DNA from: Bifidobacterium phasiani
Lineage (GTDB): Bacteria; Actinomycetota; Actinomycetes; Actinomycetales; Bifidobacteriaceae
Reading direction: 5' to 3'
NCBI RefSeq assembly: GCF_019331775.1
Contig: NZ_JAHBBD010000002.1
Span: 62,001-126,000 of the forward strand
DNA: 64,000 nt
Within the stretch, counting starts at the first letter, position 1; every line of letters begins with the position of its first letter. The notes beneath the pieces are model-generated. The model was not told the DNA's origin. It did not search any database and was given only the letters and a program-made list of their open reading frames with translations. Of the stretch, positions 27,749 through 37,911 are shown in pieces. Both the position numbers and the translations under genes were made by a program.

Positions 27749-28732
27749 TCACGCCACAACCGATTGCGCGGGGCAGGGTACGACGACCCGCGCGGCGAAC
27801 CATGCGCCGCCGTTCGGCGAGACGCCGCGCGACACATCAAGCGCGCCGCCGCGCCGTTCGGCGATGCGTCGGATGATCGACAGCCCCCATCCGCGCCGCC
27901 CGAACCGGGCGCGCCGTGCGGCGGCGCTCGCGCGGCGGGGGCGACGCGGCGGCGCGGCCGTGGCGTTGCGGGTCTCGATGACCAGGCAGTCGAGCACGAC
28001 GTGCGCGCGCAACGTCATCCACCGCCGGTCGCGCGGCAGCGCCAGGCACGCCGCGGCGGCGTTGTCGAGCAGGTTCGAGAACAGCGCGCACAGTTCGGCG
28101 CTCGGCAGCGGGCAGTCGTCGTCCAGCTCGATGGCGAGATCGCAGGCGACGCCGTCGCGACGCAGCGCCGGGACGATCGTCGCGCACAGCGCGTCGACGG
28201 CCTTGTGGCGGCAGAACGCGCGGCGTCGCGGCAGCCGCGCGGACAGGTCTGCGCACCATGCGCACACGGCGTCCGCATCCCGACGCGCCAGGGCGGCACG
28301 CGCCTCGGCCAGCCGCGCCTCGATCGCGTCGTCCACGGCCATCGCCTGGTCCAGTTCGCGGTGCAGCGTCCGGAAATGCCGGCGTTGGGCGCGCAGCTGC
28401 CGTTCGAGCCGCGTCCGCCGCTCCCGGTACAGCAGCGCGTCCTCGGCCTCCGCCAGGTTGCGGAACAGCGAGACGTCCACGATCGCGCACAGCACGGCGA
28501 GTCCGGCCAGCAACAGCGCGTAGGGCACCCGGTACCGGTCGTCGCCGCCCAGGTGGAGCGAGGCCATGTTGTACCCGATGAACGCCATCTGACTCAGCGG
28601 GTACAGCGCGTTCAGGGCGCGCCTGCCGACCGCCGCGCCCTCCAGACCGCCGATCAGGCGCACCGACGAGGCCAACAGCAGCGAGAACGCGACGCAGTCG
28701 GCGACGGCGGCGACCATCACGGCGGCCGTCAT
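27749..28732 (-). CDS. GHKL-type sensor kinase, ATPase-bearing member of a twin pair
   Basis: A 327-residue membrane protein. It has two or three N-terminal membrane segments (AVMVAAVADCVAFSLLLASS and YALLLAGLAVLCAIVDVSLF), a coiled-coil region, a weak phosphoacceptor-like RTLHRELDQ, and a C-terminal ATPase domain with the N box ALFSNLLDNAAAACL and G box GWGLSIIRRIAERRGG. The set is that of AgrC/ComD-like kinases, but the sensing part is short and the histidine box is degenerate. Its ATG overlaps the stop of the upstream sensor gene by four bases. Inferred: it may work with, or phosphorylate, the upstream protein, which has a good histidine box but no ATPase domain. Confidence 0.8.
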   Translation of the reverse strand: MTAAVMVAAVADCVAFSLLLASSVRLIGGLEGAAVGRRALNALYPLSQMAFIGYNMASLHLGGDDRYRVPYALLLAGLAVLCAIVDVSLFRNLAEAEDALLYRERRTRLERQLRAQRRHFRTLHRELDQAMAVDDAIEARLAEARAALARRDADAVCAWCADLSARLPRRRAFCRHKAVDALCATIVPALRRDGVACDLAIELDDDCPLPSAELCALFSNLLDNAAAACLALPRDRRWMTLRAHVVLDCLVIETRNATAAPPRRPRRASAAARRARFGRRGWGLSIIRRIAERRGGALDVSRGVSPNGGAWFAARVVVPCPAQSVVA

Positions 28733-29745
28733 CGCCGCCGCCCCACATGCGCACGCCCGCCGCGCGCCTCACGGCCGAGCGCCGCCACCGATTCCAGGTG
28801 CCGGGCCGCCGCGTCGAACTCGCCGCGCCGCGCCAACGCGGACACGACGGCCAGCTGATTGCGAATGTCGTGGTTGCGCCGCGCCACCGACTCCACGTAC
28901 TCCGCGACCTCGCCGTACCGCCGCAGGCAGGCATCCAGCTCACGCCGCAGCAGCCGTGCGGACTCCCGGTCCAGACGCGCCCGGTAGTCGCGTTCCATCG
29001 AACCGAACATCACGACGTCCACGAACAGGCAGGCCACGCCCAGTCCGGCCGCGCCGAGCAGATACCGGCGGTCGCCCGCGAACGCCGACATGGCCATCGT
29101 CAGGGAGACGCCGAGGATCGCGAACTGGAAGAAGGAGAACATCAGGAACCGGTCGTTGCGCAGAAAATCCGCGTGCACGTAGTACCGGCGAGCCCGTTCC
29201 GCGACCATCGCGTCGAGCAGCAGGACCAGGCCGATCTCGATGACCATGGCGCCCATCGCATAGGGCTGGGCCGTTCGCATCGCGCCGGGCAGCACGCTGA
29301 CGCCCGACAATACCTCGGCCAGCGGCACGGCAGGCAAGACCGGCAGCGGCGGCGCCTCCCCCAGCAGGTGCGCCCGCAGCGACGCCAGGCCGATCGTGGC
29401 GAACGCCGTCGTGCAGAACGCCAGCGTCGTGGCGCATACGGCGAGCATGCGCTCCACGACGCCGCCCACGTAGGCGGCAAAAGGCAGCACGACGTAGATC
29501 AGGACCGGCAGGACCGCCAGGCGCAGCACGCGGGCCGCCGCGCCATCGGCGACAAGACCGGTTTCGGGGCGCATGGCCAGCATGACCAGGAACAGGACCG
29601 ACTGTCCGCACATCAGCGCGATCGGCGCGCGGGAGCGCATCGTGTGGTTCTGCACGTGAAAGCGCGCCACGGCGACCAGCACGGCCGCCATGTCGCCGAC
29701 CATCGGCCCGGTGGCGTAGGCCCCCAGCATCGCGCCCACGCTCAT
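28729..29745 (-). CDS. Membrane sensor with histidine box but no ATPase domain
   Basis: A 338-residue protein with about six N-terminal membrane segments (from MLGAYATGPMVGDMAAVLVA to LGAAGLGVACLFVDVVMF), a charged linker and a clear AgrC-like phosphoacceptor helix (RRNHDIRNQLAVVSALARRG). It stops about 25 residues later, exactly where the GHKL ATPase domain should begin. The start at 29745 overlaps the stop of the response regulator (ATGA), and its own stop overlaps the next kinase. No frameshift joins the two, since the next gene has its own membrane segments. Alternatives: a true half-kinase working in trans, or a truncated relic kept by coupling. Confidence 0.8.
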   Translation of the reverse strand: MSVGAMLGAYATGPMVGDMAAVLVAVARFHVQNHTMRSRAPIALMCGQSVLFLVMLAMRPETGLVADGAAARVLRLAVLPVLIYVVLPFAAYVGGVVERMLAVCATTLAFCTTAFATIGLASLRAHLLGEAPPLPVLPAVPLAEVLSGVSVLPGAMRTAQPYAMGAMVIEIGLVLLLDAMVAERARRYYVHADFLRNDRFLMFSFFQFAILGVSLTMAMSAFAGDRRYLLGAAGLGVACLFVDVVMFGSMERDYRARLDRESARLLRRELDACLRRYGEVAEYVESVARRNHDIRNQLAVVSALARRGEFDAAARHLESVAALGREARGGRAHVGRRR

Positions 29746-30569
29746 CGCACCGTGCGCGCGTACGCCAGCACCGCCGCCCTCGTCGCGGCGCGGCGCCGCT
29801 GGCTGATCGGGATCGTTCTGCCGTCGGTGAGCACGAACCGGTCGCCGCCCCACGACGTCACGTAGTCGAGGTTCACCAAAAAGCTCTGGTGGCAGTGGAC
29901 GAAGCGGTCGGGGAGCATCTCGGCGATCCGCGCGAGCTTGAGGTAGGTCTTCACTTCGCCGTGGCGGGTGTGGATGCACAGCAGCCGGCGATGGCTCTCC
30001 ACCCACATCACGTCGCGCGGCAGCACAACGCGCACGTCGCCGCCGGACGTGATGAGCACCGGGCGTTCGGACGACTCGGCCCTCCGCCGCAGCGCCTCGG
30101 CGAGCGCCTCGTCCACCGCCTCCTGACCGGCCGGCTTGATCAGGAAGCCGGCGTGCTGGGTCGAGTACACCTTGGAGTGGCACTCACCGTATCCGGTGAC
30201 ATAGACGACCTGCGTCGCGCTGCCTCTCGGAAACAGCCGCGCCACCGCCTCGATGCCCTCCGCACCGTCGGGCCCTCCGAAGCGGATGTCCATGAACACG
30301 ATGTCGGCGGCAGGTTCCCCGCCACGGCAGAAACGCTCGAAGCCATCCAGGGAATCGAAGCAGCGGACGTCCACGTCACCGAGCGCCGCAGGGCCACCGC
30401 CCGCCCCGTCGGCCTCGGGCGACGCGTCGGGGCGGCCGGTCGGCGCCGCGCCGACGGGCGCGCGGCCCGACGACCGCGTCAGGGACCGGCCTAACGCCGG
30501 GGAGCGCCGCACCAGCCGGACCAGCTCCTCGGCCTGCAGCCGGTCGTCGTCCACGATCGCCACCAGCAT
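29742..30569 (-). CDS. LytTR-family response regulator
   Basis: A 275-residue DNA-binding response regulator of the AgrA/VirR class. The receiver has the acidic cluster VDDD (residues 6-9) and phosphoacceptor Asp94 in IVFMDIRFGG. The C-terminal LytTR domain is complete (VMWVESHRRLLCIHTRHGEV, then RFVHCHQSFLVNLDYV). Odd: an insertion of about 35 Ala/Gly/Pro/Arg-rich residues (33-66) interrupts the first half of the receiver. The start at 30569 follows GGAAGGGGGCGG. It heads a three-gene operon with two coupled sensors. Two 9-bp direct repeats upstream are placed as LytTR sites should be, so autoactivation is likely. Confidence 0.9.
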   Translation of the reverse strand: MLVAIVDDDRLQAEELVRLVRRSPALGRSLTRSSGRAPVGAAPTGRPDASPEADGAGGGPAALGDVDVRCFDSLDGFERFCRGGEPAADIVFMDIRFGGPDGAEGIEAVARLFPRGSATQVVYVTGYGECHSKVYSTQHAGFLIKPAGQEAVDEALAEALRRRAESSERPVLITSGGDVRVVLPRDVMWVESHRRLLCIHTRHGEVKTYLKLARIAEMLPDRFVHCHQSFLVNLDYVTSWGGDRFVLTDGRTIPISQRRRAATRAAVLAYARTVR

Positions 30570-30663
30570 GACCGCCCCCTTCCTTTGTCGCGTCGCGGCG
30601 GCCATGCCGGCCGCGACGGCCGTCGACGCACACCACACCCCCACGCCACGGGCTTCCTCCGGT

Positions 30664-30729
30664 ATCGTAAGTCCCCAGATCCATCCGCGACAGCGCCAAT
30701 GTCACAATTGTCCGGCGACCATGTAACAA
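30664..30729 (-). promoter_or_regulatory. Promoter of the LytTR operon with paired LytTR-type sites
   Basis: Minus-strand -10 TACGAT (30669-30664). Upstream are TTGTGACAT (30707-30699) and TTGTTACAT (30729-30721), eight of nine identical with a 22-base period. LytTR regulators are known to bind two 9-bp direct repeats 12-13 bases apart just upstream of a poor -35. Confidence 0.6.
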
Positions 30730-30903
30730 CCGATGCCCGAGCATCACCGTCTCGCCGTGCCGTCCGGCCCGCCCCGTCCGACGGTTCCGGGCGACGGCCC
30801 GCAGACCGCTCGTATGATACCAGTTTTCTCATGTTTCTTTGCGTTATTGTTCACATAGCGTTCAGCGAACGTTCGATAATGCGACACGCACGGATTGATG
30901 CAG

Positions 30904-31030
30904 TGTGGATAACAATCCTCCGTTTTGTCCACTTATCCACATTTTGGGGATATCTCTGTGGATAGTGCACCAAGTTTTCCACATTATGGGGATAACATTG
31001 TGCACAACTTGGGGATAACCCTGTGGATGC
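30904..31030. other. Cluster of DnaA-box-like sequences
   Basis: Two perfect 9-mers (TGTGGATAA at 30904-30912 and TTATCCACA at 30933-30941) and at least six near-matches (TGTGGATAG 30957, TTTTCCACA 30975, TGGGGATAA 30987 and 31010, TTGTGCACA 30998, TGTGGATGC 31022) fall in 127 bases. They lie on both strands in the 692-base gap between the LytTR operon and the MATE gene. The preceding 100 bases are relatively AT-rich. No dnaA or dnaN gene is in the window. Confidence 0.7.
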
Positions 31031-31248
31031 GTCACCCCGATTTGCACAATCGGGCGGCGGTGTGCTATTCGCCCGCGCATGCCCCGCATGGCCCCGGCAA
31101 CCACCCGAAACCGCACACCCCATCGTGTGTGTTTCGCCCGGCCGTGCCACCCCCGGCATTGCGCCCACCCGACATGCCAAGCCCGCTTACGCATATCGGC
31201 GGCCGTGCCGCCATCGCCCCGGCATTGTGCCGGCAGGACGGCCCGGGG

Positions 31249-31254
31249 TACCGT
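31249..31254 (+). promoter_or_regulatory. -10 box of a likely leaderless MATE promoter
   Basis: TACCGT ends seven bases before ATG. The GGAGGG that follows it is too close to the start to act as a normal ribosome binding site. Confidence 0.45.
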
Positions 31255-31261
31255 GGAGGGC

Positions 31262-32662
31262 ATGACCACACCACAGACCGGCCCCGGCGACACCCGCCCC
31301 GAAAGCCCGACCGCCGGCGCGCCCGACACCGACGGCGCGATCGACCGCCGCGGCGTCAACCGCCAGATCCTCGCCCTCGCCGTCCCCACATTCGGCCAGC
31401 TCATCGCCGAGCCCACGTTCGTGCTCATCGACACGGCCATCGTCGGGCACGTTGGCGACGCGGCGCTCGCCGGGCTGTCGGTCGGCTCGACGATCCTGCT
31501 CACCGCCGTCGGCCTGTGCATATTCCTGGCCTACAGCACCACCAGCCGCGTCGGGCACCTGATCGGCGCCGGCCGGCGGCGCGAGGGCCTGGAGGCGGGC
31601 ATCGACGGGCTGTGGCTGGCCTTGGGCATCGGCGTCGTCGCCTCGCTGGCCATGTTCCTCGCCGCCGAGCCGCTCTGCCTGGCGATGGGCGCGCGCGGCG
31701 AGGTGCTGTCCGCCGCCGTCGCCTACCTGCGCGCGGTGGTGTTCGGCATGCCCGGCATGCTGCTGGTGTACGCGGCGAACGGCATCTTCCGCGGGCTGAA
31801 GAAGGTGCGGATCACGCTGGTCGCGGCCGTCTGCGGCGCCGTGGCCAACACCGTGCTCGACGTGCTGTTCGTGTTCGGCCTGCGGTGGGGCGTCGCCGGC
31901 TCGGGCGTCGCGACGCTGATCGCCCAGTGGTTCATGGGAGCGTTCCTCGTCGTTCCCGCGCTGCTGTGGGCGCGCGCCGACGAGGCCGACTGGCGGCCGC
32001 GGCCGGCCGGCATCCTGCACAGCGCCGGGGACGGTTCGGCGCTGTTCGCGCGCACGCTGGCGCTGCGCGTCTCGATGGTGGCCACGGTCATGCTGGCCAC
32101 GGCGATGGGCACGCAGGTGCTCGCCGCCTACCAGTCGGTGAACTCGTGCTGGAACTTCGTGCTCAACATGCTGGACGCGATCGGCATCGCGGGACAGGCG
32201 CTGGTGGCCACCGAACTGGGCGCCGGGCGGCGCGGGCGCGCACGGGCGATGACCGCGGCGGCCGGCCGCGCGGGGCTGGCCGGCGGCGTCGTCATCGGGC
32301 TGGCGGTCATCGCGGCGGGCCTCGTCGCCGCCCCGCTGTTCTCGCCGACCCCGGCGGTGCAGCAGCTCATCGTCGTCGGCATGGTCGTGCTCGGCCTGTT
32401 CCTGCCGCTGAGCGGGTGGATGTGGGCGATCGACGGCATCCTGATCGGCGCGGGCGACTACCGCTACCTCGCCGTCGCCTGCGCCGTGACCGCGGTCGTG
32501 TACCTGCCGGCGCTGCTGGCCGTCCGGGCGGCCGACGGCGTGCTGATCGGCAGCGACGCCGTGCGCATGGCGGTGCTGTGGACCGCCATCAACGTGCTGT
32601 TCGTCGGCGTGCGTGCGCTGTTCAACGGGCTGCGCGTGCGCGGCGACCGATGGATGCGCTAG
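31262..32662 (+). CDS. MATE-family efflux transporter (DinF-like)
   Basis: Membrane antiporter of 466 residues with about 12 helices in two homologous halves; the first opens NRQILALAVPTFGQLIAEPTF and contains LIDTAIVGHVGDAALAGLSV, the second has RVSMVATVMLATAMGTQVLAAYQ. This is the DinF-type branch (multidrug or metabolite efflux driven by a cation gradient); the substrate is unknown. The first 30 residues are a Pro/Thr/Asp-rich cytoplasmic extension. It ends inside the last codons of the convergent glnD-like gene, a tail-to-tail overlap of 41 bases. The start is set at 31262, the first ATG that leaves the helices intact. Confidence 0.92.
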   Translation: MTTPQTGPGDTRPESPTAGAPDTDGAIDRRGVNRQILALAVPTFGQLIAEPTFVLIDTAIVGHVGDAALAGLSVGSTILLTAVGLCIFLAYSTTSRVGHLIGAGRRREGLEAGIDGLWLALGIGVVASLAMFLAAEPLCLAMGARGEVLSAAVAYLRAVVFGMPGMLLVYAANGIFRGLKKVRITLVAAVCGAVANTVLDVLFVFGLRWGVAGSGVATLIAQWFMGAFLVVPALLWARADEADWRPRPAGILHSAGDGSALFARTLALRVSMVATVMLATAMGTQVLAAYQSVNSCWNFVLNMLDAIGIAGQALVATELGAGRRGRARAMTAAAGRAGLAGGVVIGLAVIAAGLVAAPLFSPTPAVQQLIVVGMVVLGLFLPLSGWMWAIDGILIGAGDYRYLAVACAVTAVVYLPALLAVRAADGVLIGSDAVRMAVLWTAINVLFVGVRALFNGLRVRGDRWMR

Positions 32663-34478
32663 CCGCGGCGTACATCGCGCGGACCGTGGCCTCGCGCCAC
32701 GACGACCAGCCGTAGCGCTTGGTGATCGCCTCGCCGGCCGTGGCGCCCAGCGACGAGCCGTCGGCCCGGGTCAGGTCGAACAGCATGTCGAGCAGCAGCG
32801 GGTCGCCCTCGACGCGGTCGGCCAGCTCGTCCGCGACGGCAGGGGCGTTCGGGTCGCGGCCGGTGGCGTACTCGGACAGGACCAGATGCTCGCGCACCAG
32901 CAGCGTCGCCATATGCACAATGTGCTCGTCGAACCCCATGCGCCGCAGGATCGCCGGCACGTGCCGCGCCCCCTCGGCCGCGTGGTCGGCCACGCCCGGC
33001 CGCTTGCCGATGTCGTGCAGCAGCCCGGCCAGCAGCAGCGCCGCGTAGTGGTCGTCGTCGTACGCCCCGCCGTCCGCGCCCGGCCGCCGGCGCCCGAGCT
33101 TCGAGACGACCTGGACCATATGCTGGTCGATGGTGTAGCGGTGCGCGGCCGAGGCGCTCGGCCGGTTGCGCACGCCCAGCCATTCGGGCATCCACCGCCC
33201 GGGGATGCCCACCACGTCGATCTCCTCCCACACCTGCGGCAGCTCGGCGCCGCAGGCCAGCAGCCGCAGGAACCAGGCGCGCGACGCGTCGTCCCACACG
33301 TTGTCGCGGATCGGGCAGTCGCGCAGATGCGCCAGCGTGGCCGGGTTGATCGGCAGGCTGTGCTCCCCCGCCGCGACGGCGACGCGCAGCGGCAGCGTGG
33401 CGTCCGAGGCCGGGTCGGCGCCCGGCGCCAGCACGATCTCCCCCTCGTGCCGCGCCACCCCCGGTTCCAGCACGTCGAACTTCGGGGCCTCGCGGCGGCC
33501 GCCGGCGCGCGGATGGAACATCTGGAAGAACGCGAACCGCGGCCGCTCGTGCGTCAGCGAATGCTCGGCGCGCGACGCGGTGGAGTCGTAGGAGAACGCG
33601 ATGGTGCGCCCCAGGCGCGCCAGCATCGTCATCAGGTCGTCGACCGACGCGGCCTCGCGCTCGCCCGGGGGCAGCGTCGGATCGGCCAGGCCCAGCATCG
33701 CCGCCACCTTCGGCTGGTACGGCGCCAGCAGCAGGTTCGTGTCCTTGTTCGCCGCCAGGTGGATGCAGTCGCGCACGTCCAGCAGCCGTTCCACCGCCTC
33801 GTCGTACCGGCCGTGCGGGCGGTCGGCCAGCCAGGAGGCGGCGAGCGCGGCGACCAGCACCGTGTCGCGCAGCCCGCCCCGCGCCTCCTTGACGTCGGGC
33901 TGGTTGAGGTAGGCCAGCCGGCCGAACTCGCGCAGCCGCGACTCAGCGGACGCCAGCAGCTCCGGCAGCCGTTTGCGCGCGGCCCTGCGCCACCGCGCCA
34001 GGATCGACGAGGCCGTGTCCTCGATCAGCCGGCGGTCGCCGGCGACGGGCCGCACGTCCAGCCAGCCCGTCGCGGCCGGCAGGTCGTGGTCGGTCACGGC
34101 CTCGCACTGGGCGCGGGAACGCACGGAATGGTCCAGGTCCAGACCGGAGTCCCACAGCGGGTACCACAGCCTGTTGGCCAGCTCGCCCAGCTGCGCCTCG
34201 CTCAGCGCGTGGCCGTCGTGCATCAGCACCAGGTCCAGGTCCGAGCACGGGCCGATCTGGCCGCGGGCCAGCGAGCCGACCGCCGCGAGCCCGACCCCGC
34301 CGTCCGGCACCGCGAACGGCACCGCCTCCACGGCCTGCCGCCACAGTTCGGCCAGCGCCGTCATCGCCAGTTCGGTGCGGGCCGCCCGCTTGGCCGCGCC
34401 GTCGCGCAGCACGCCGTCGGCGTCCGGGGCGCCCAGCTCCAGGAACCGCCGCCTGAGCCCATCGACCGCACTCGTCAT
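32622..34478 (-). CDS. glnD: GlnD-like PII nucleotidyltransferase/removing enzyme without ACT domains
   Basis: Modifies PII on its T-loop tyrosine according to nitrogen supply. The 618-residue protein has the nucleotidyltransferase motif GSLARGQIGPCSDLDLVL (about residues 67-84), the helical GlnD region (NQPDVKEARGGLRDTVLVAA) and an HD phosphohydrolase domain (RYTIDQHMVQVV and LLHDIGKRPGVADH). Typical GlnD proteins are longer and end in two ACT domains that sense glutamine; here the frame stops shortly after the HD part. The gene is downstream of amtB-glnB on the same strand after a terminator-like region, consistent with PII being its substrate. The start follows AAGGAG. Confidence 0.9.
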   Translation of the reverse strand: MTSAVDGLRRRFLELGAPDADGVLRDGAAKRAARTELAMTALAELWRQAVEAVPFAVPDGGVGLAAVGSLARGQIGPCSDLDLVLMHDGHALSEAQLGELANRLWYPLWDSGLDLDHSVRSRAQCEAVTDHDLPAATGWLDVRPVAGDRRLIEDTASSILARWRRAARKRLPELLASAESRLREFGRLAYLNQPDVKEARGGLRDTVLVAALAASWLADRPHGRYDEAVERLLDVRDCIHLAANKDTNLLLAPYQPKVAAMLGLADPTLPPGEREAASVDDLMTMLARLGRTIAFSYDSTASRAEHSLTHERPRFAFFQMFHPRAGGRREAPKFDVLEPGVARHEGEIVLAPGADPASDATLPLRVAVAAGEHSLPINPATLAHLRDCPIRDNVWDDASRAWFLRLLACGAELPQVWEEIDVVGIPGRWMPEWLGVRNRPSASAAHRYTIDQHMVQVVSKLGRRRPGADGGAYDDDHYAALLLAGLLHDIGKRPGVADHAAEGARHVPAILRRMGFDEHIVHMATLLVREHLVLSEYATGRDPNAPAVADELADRVEGDPLLLDMLFDLTRADGSSLGATAGEAITKRYGWSSWREATVRAMYAAASASIGRRARAAR

Positions 34479-34542
34479 CGTCGCTCCTTACCGCGGCCGC
34501 GCCGCCGGCCTGCCGCCGCGCGCCGCGCATGTACGTCGGTAG

Positions 34543-34628
34543 ATATGGTCCATATATAGGTAACGGCCCCCGCACCACCGCCCAGGGCGATGCGGGGACC
34601 GGTCTTGAATATCCGCCCGCAGGGGCGG
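34543..34628 (-). terminator. Terminator hairpins after glnB and a palindrome before glnD
   Basis: A short stem CCGCCC/GGGCGG (34613-34628) lies just after the glnB stop; a second nested hairpin occupies 34568-34597. Further down is the palindrome ATATGGTCCATAT (34543-34555), 65 bases before the glnD-like start, a possible promoter or operator element. Confidence 0.5.
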
Positions 34629-34633
34629 GGTCC

Positions 34634-36257
<1,624 letters not shown>

Positions 36258-36470
36258 GTTCTACCTCCCTCTCTTATGTTCCTTGTGTTCCGTGGCGTCC
36301 GCCGCATCCGGCGGGCGTCCGGGCTTCATTCTTGCGTTCGTTCCCGTGCGGGAACCGACAGCTGCATACAACGCCCGGCGGATGTTCGGAACGTTACGGC
36401 GTGTTACCGGAGGGTTAATTCCCGCCCCGCCGCGCGGGGGCGTGCGGCGGGGCGAAAACGGCGGAAAATG

Positions 36471-36519
36471 AACCGCCGCGCGGAATGTTACGAATCACGT
36501 AACATTCCGCGCGGCGGTT
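36471..36519 (-). terminator. Terminator after ftsY
   Basis: Perfect 22-bp arms (36471-36492 and 36498-36519) with a five-base loop, followed on the minus strand by CATTTTCCGCCGTTTTCG. The longest perfect stem in the window. The rest of the amtB-ftsY gap shows only GC-rich sequence and the GTTAC repeat. Confidence 0.85.
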
Positions 36520-36614
36520 GGTCACGATGTCCACACTGCGAACGCCGGGGCGGATGCGCGGCGGCCGCCAGGCGGGCCGTCGGCGGCCGTGCCGGGGGGC
36601 CGACGGCGCCCGCG

Positions 36615-37904
36615 TCAGGCGAGGATGCCGTCGACGAAGCCCTCCGGATCGAAGGGGGCCAGGTCATCGGGGCCCTCGCCGAGGCCGACGAGCTTGACCG
36701 GCACGCCGAGCTCCTTCTGCACCGACACGACGATGCCGCCCTTGGCCGAGCCGTCGAGCTTGGTGAGCACCACGCCGGTGATGCCGATCGCCTCGGCGAA
36801 CACCTTGGCCTGGGCCATGCCGTTCTGTCCGGTGGTCGCGTCGAGCACCAGCAGCACCTCGTCCACCGGCAGGTTCTTCTCGGTGACGCGGCGGATCTTG
36901 CCCAGCTCGTCCATCAGGTTGGCCTTGTTCTGCAGGCGGCCCGCGGTGTCGATGATCAGGACGTCCGCATCCTGCTCCTTGGCCTTGGCGGCGGCCTCGA
37001 AGGCCACCGAGGCCGGATCGGCGCCGTCCTTGTCGGCGCGCACCACCGGCACGCCGACCTTCGCGCCCCAGGTCTGGAGCTGGTCGGCGGCGGCCGCGCG
37101 GAACGTGTCCGCGGCGCCCAGCATCACCGACTTGTCGTCCGCGACGAACAGGCGGGCGAGCTTGCCGGCGGTCGTGGTCTTGCCGGTGCCGTTCACGCCC
37201 ACCATGATGATGACGGACGGCCGGTTCGCGCCCTCCTTGACGGCGTTCAGGCGGCGGTCCATGCCGGTGCCGACCAGGTCGAGCAGCTTGACGCGCAGCG
37301 CCTCGCGCACCTGGGCCGGGTCCGAGGTGCCGGTGATGCGCGAGTCGGTGCGCAGCTCGTCGACCAGCTGCGCGGACGCCTCGGCGCCCACGTCGGCGAG
37401 CAGCAGCGTGTCCTCGACGTCCTCCCAGTCGGTTTCGGACAGATGGTCCTTGGCGAGGATGTTGAACAGCGCTTTGCCGAAGGGGTTCGAGCTGGCGGCG
37501 AGCTTGGCGCGCAGGCGCGCGATGCGCGAGGGGGCCGTCTCCGGGCGTTCGAGCGCGGGCTTGGCGGGCGCGGGCGCCGGGGCGGGGGCGGCGGGCTGCG
37601 CGGTCGGCGACGCCGGGGTCTTAGGCTCCGAGGTCTCCGATTCCCGGGTCTCCGTCGCCGCCGCTCCCGGCCGCGCGGCCGGGGCCGTTCCGGAGGCCGC
37701 CTGCGGGCGTTCGGGAGCCGGGGACGCGCCGGACGACGCGGCCAAGCCGGAGTCCGCGACCGAACCGGAGGCGCCGGACGCGGGGACGGCGGGCGCGCCC
37801 GCGGCGCCGCCCTTGCCGCGACGCGACACCACGAACCAAACGATCGCCACGACCGCGATGACCACGACGGCGGCGACAATGCCGATAATCACATTCGTAT
37901 CCAT
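36615..37904 (-). CDS. ftsY: Signal recognition particle receptor FtsY
   Basis: SRP receptor GTPase that docks ribosome-SRP complexes at the membrane, 429 residues. An N-terminal membrane anchor (residues 5-27) is followed by about 90 residues of disordered Ala/Pro/Glu-rich linker, then the helical N domain (FGKALFNILAKDHLSETDWE) and the G domain: GVNGTGKTTTAGKLA (P-loop), DTAGRLQNK (G3), TKLDGSAKGG (G4) and the closing GEGPDDLAPFDPEGFVDGIL. The start at 37904 has no Shine-Dalgarno; TTGGGA, 17 bases, TAGACT and seven bases precede ATG, a convincing leaderless promoter. The divergent TetR gene has the same arrangement. Confidence 0.96.
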   Translation of the reverse strand: MDTNVIIGIVAAVVVIAVVAIVWFVVSRRGKGGAAGAPAVPASGASGSVADSGLAASSGASPAPERPQAASGTAPAARPGAAATETRESETSEPKTPASPTAQPAAPAPAPAPAKPALERPETAPSRIARLRAKLAASSNPFGKALFNILAKDHLSETDWEDVEDTLLLADVGAEASAQLVDELRTDSRITGTSDPAQVREALRVKLLDLVGTGMDRRLNAVKEGANRPSVIIMVGVNGTGKTTTAGKLARLFVADDKSVMLGAADTFRAAAADQLQTWGAKVGVPVVRADKDGADPASVAFEAAAKAKEQDADVLIIDTAGRLQNKANLMDELGKIRRVTEKNLPVDEVLLVLDATTGQNGMAQAKVFAEAIGITGVVLTKLDGSAKGGIVVSVQKELGVPVKLVGLGEGPDDLAPFDPEGFVDGILA

Positions 37905-37911
37905 ACAGGCC

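Noticed and set aside
28729..28732. Frameshift joining the two sensor genes
   Set aside because: The second gene has its own membrane segments and the ATGA overlap is a normal coupling junction, so a single broken kinase does not explain it.
30866..30875. CGAACGTTCG as a LexA/SOS box
   Set aside because: Actinobacterial SOS boxes need four bases between CGAAC and GTTCG; here there are none.
30904..31030. Calling this the chromosomal origin outright
   Set aside because: The box density fits, but no dnaA, dnaN, recF or rpmH gene is near and no strand-skew change can be judged from 64 kb.
36393..36407. GlnR binding site before amtB
   Set aside because: GTTAC repeats are present, but the spacing is one base shorter than the known pattern; kept only as a remark in the amtB entry.
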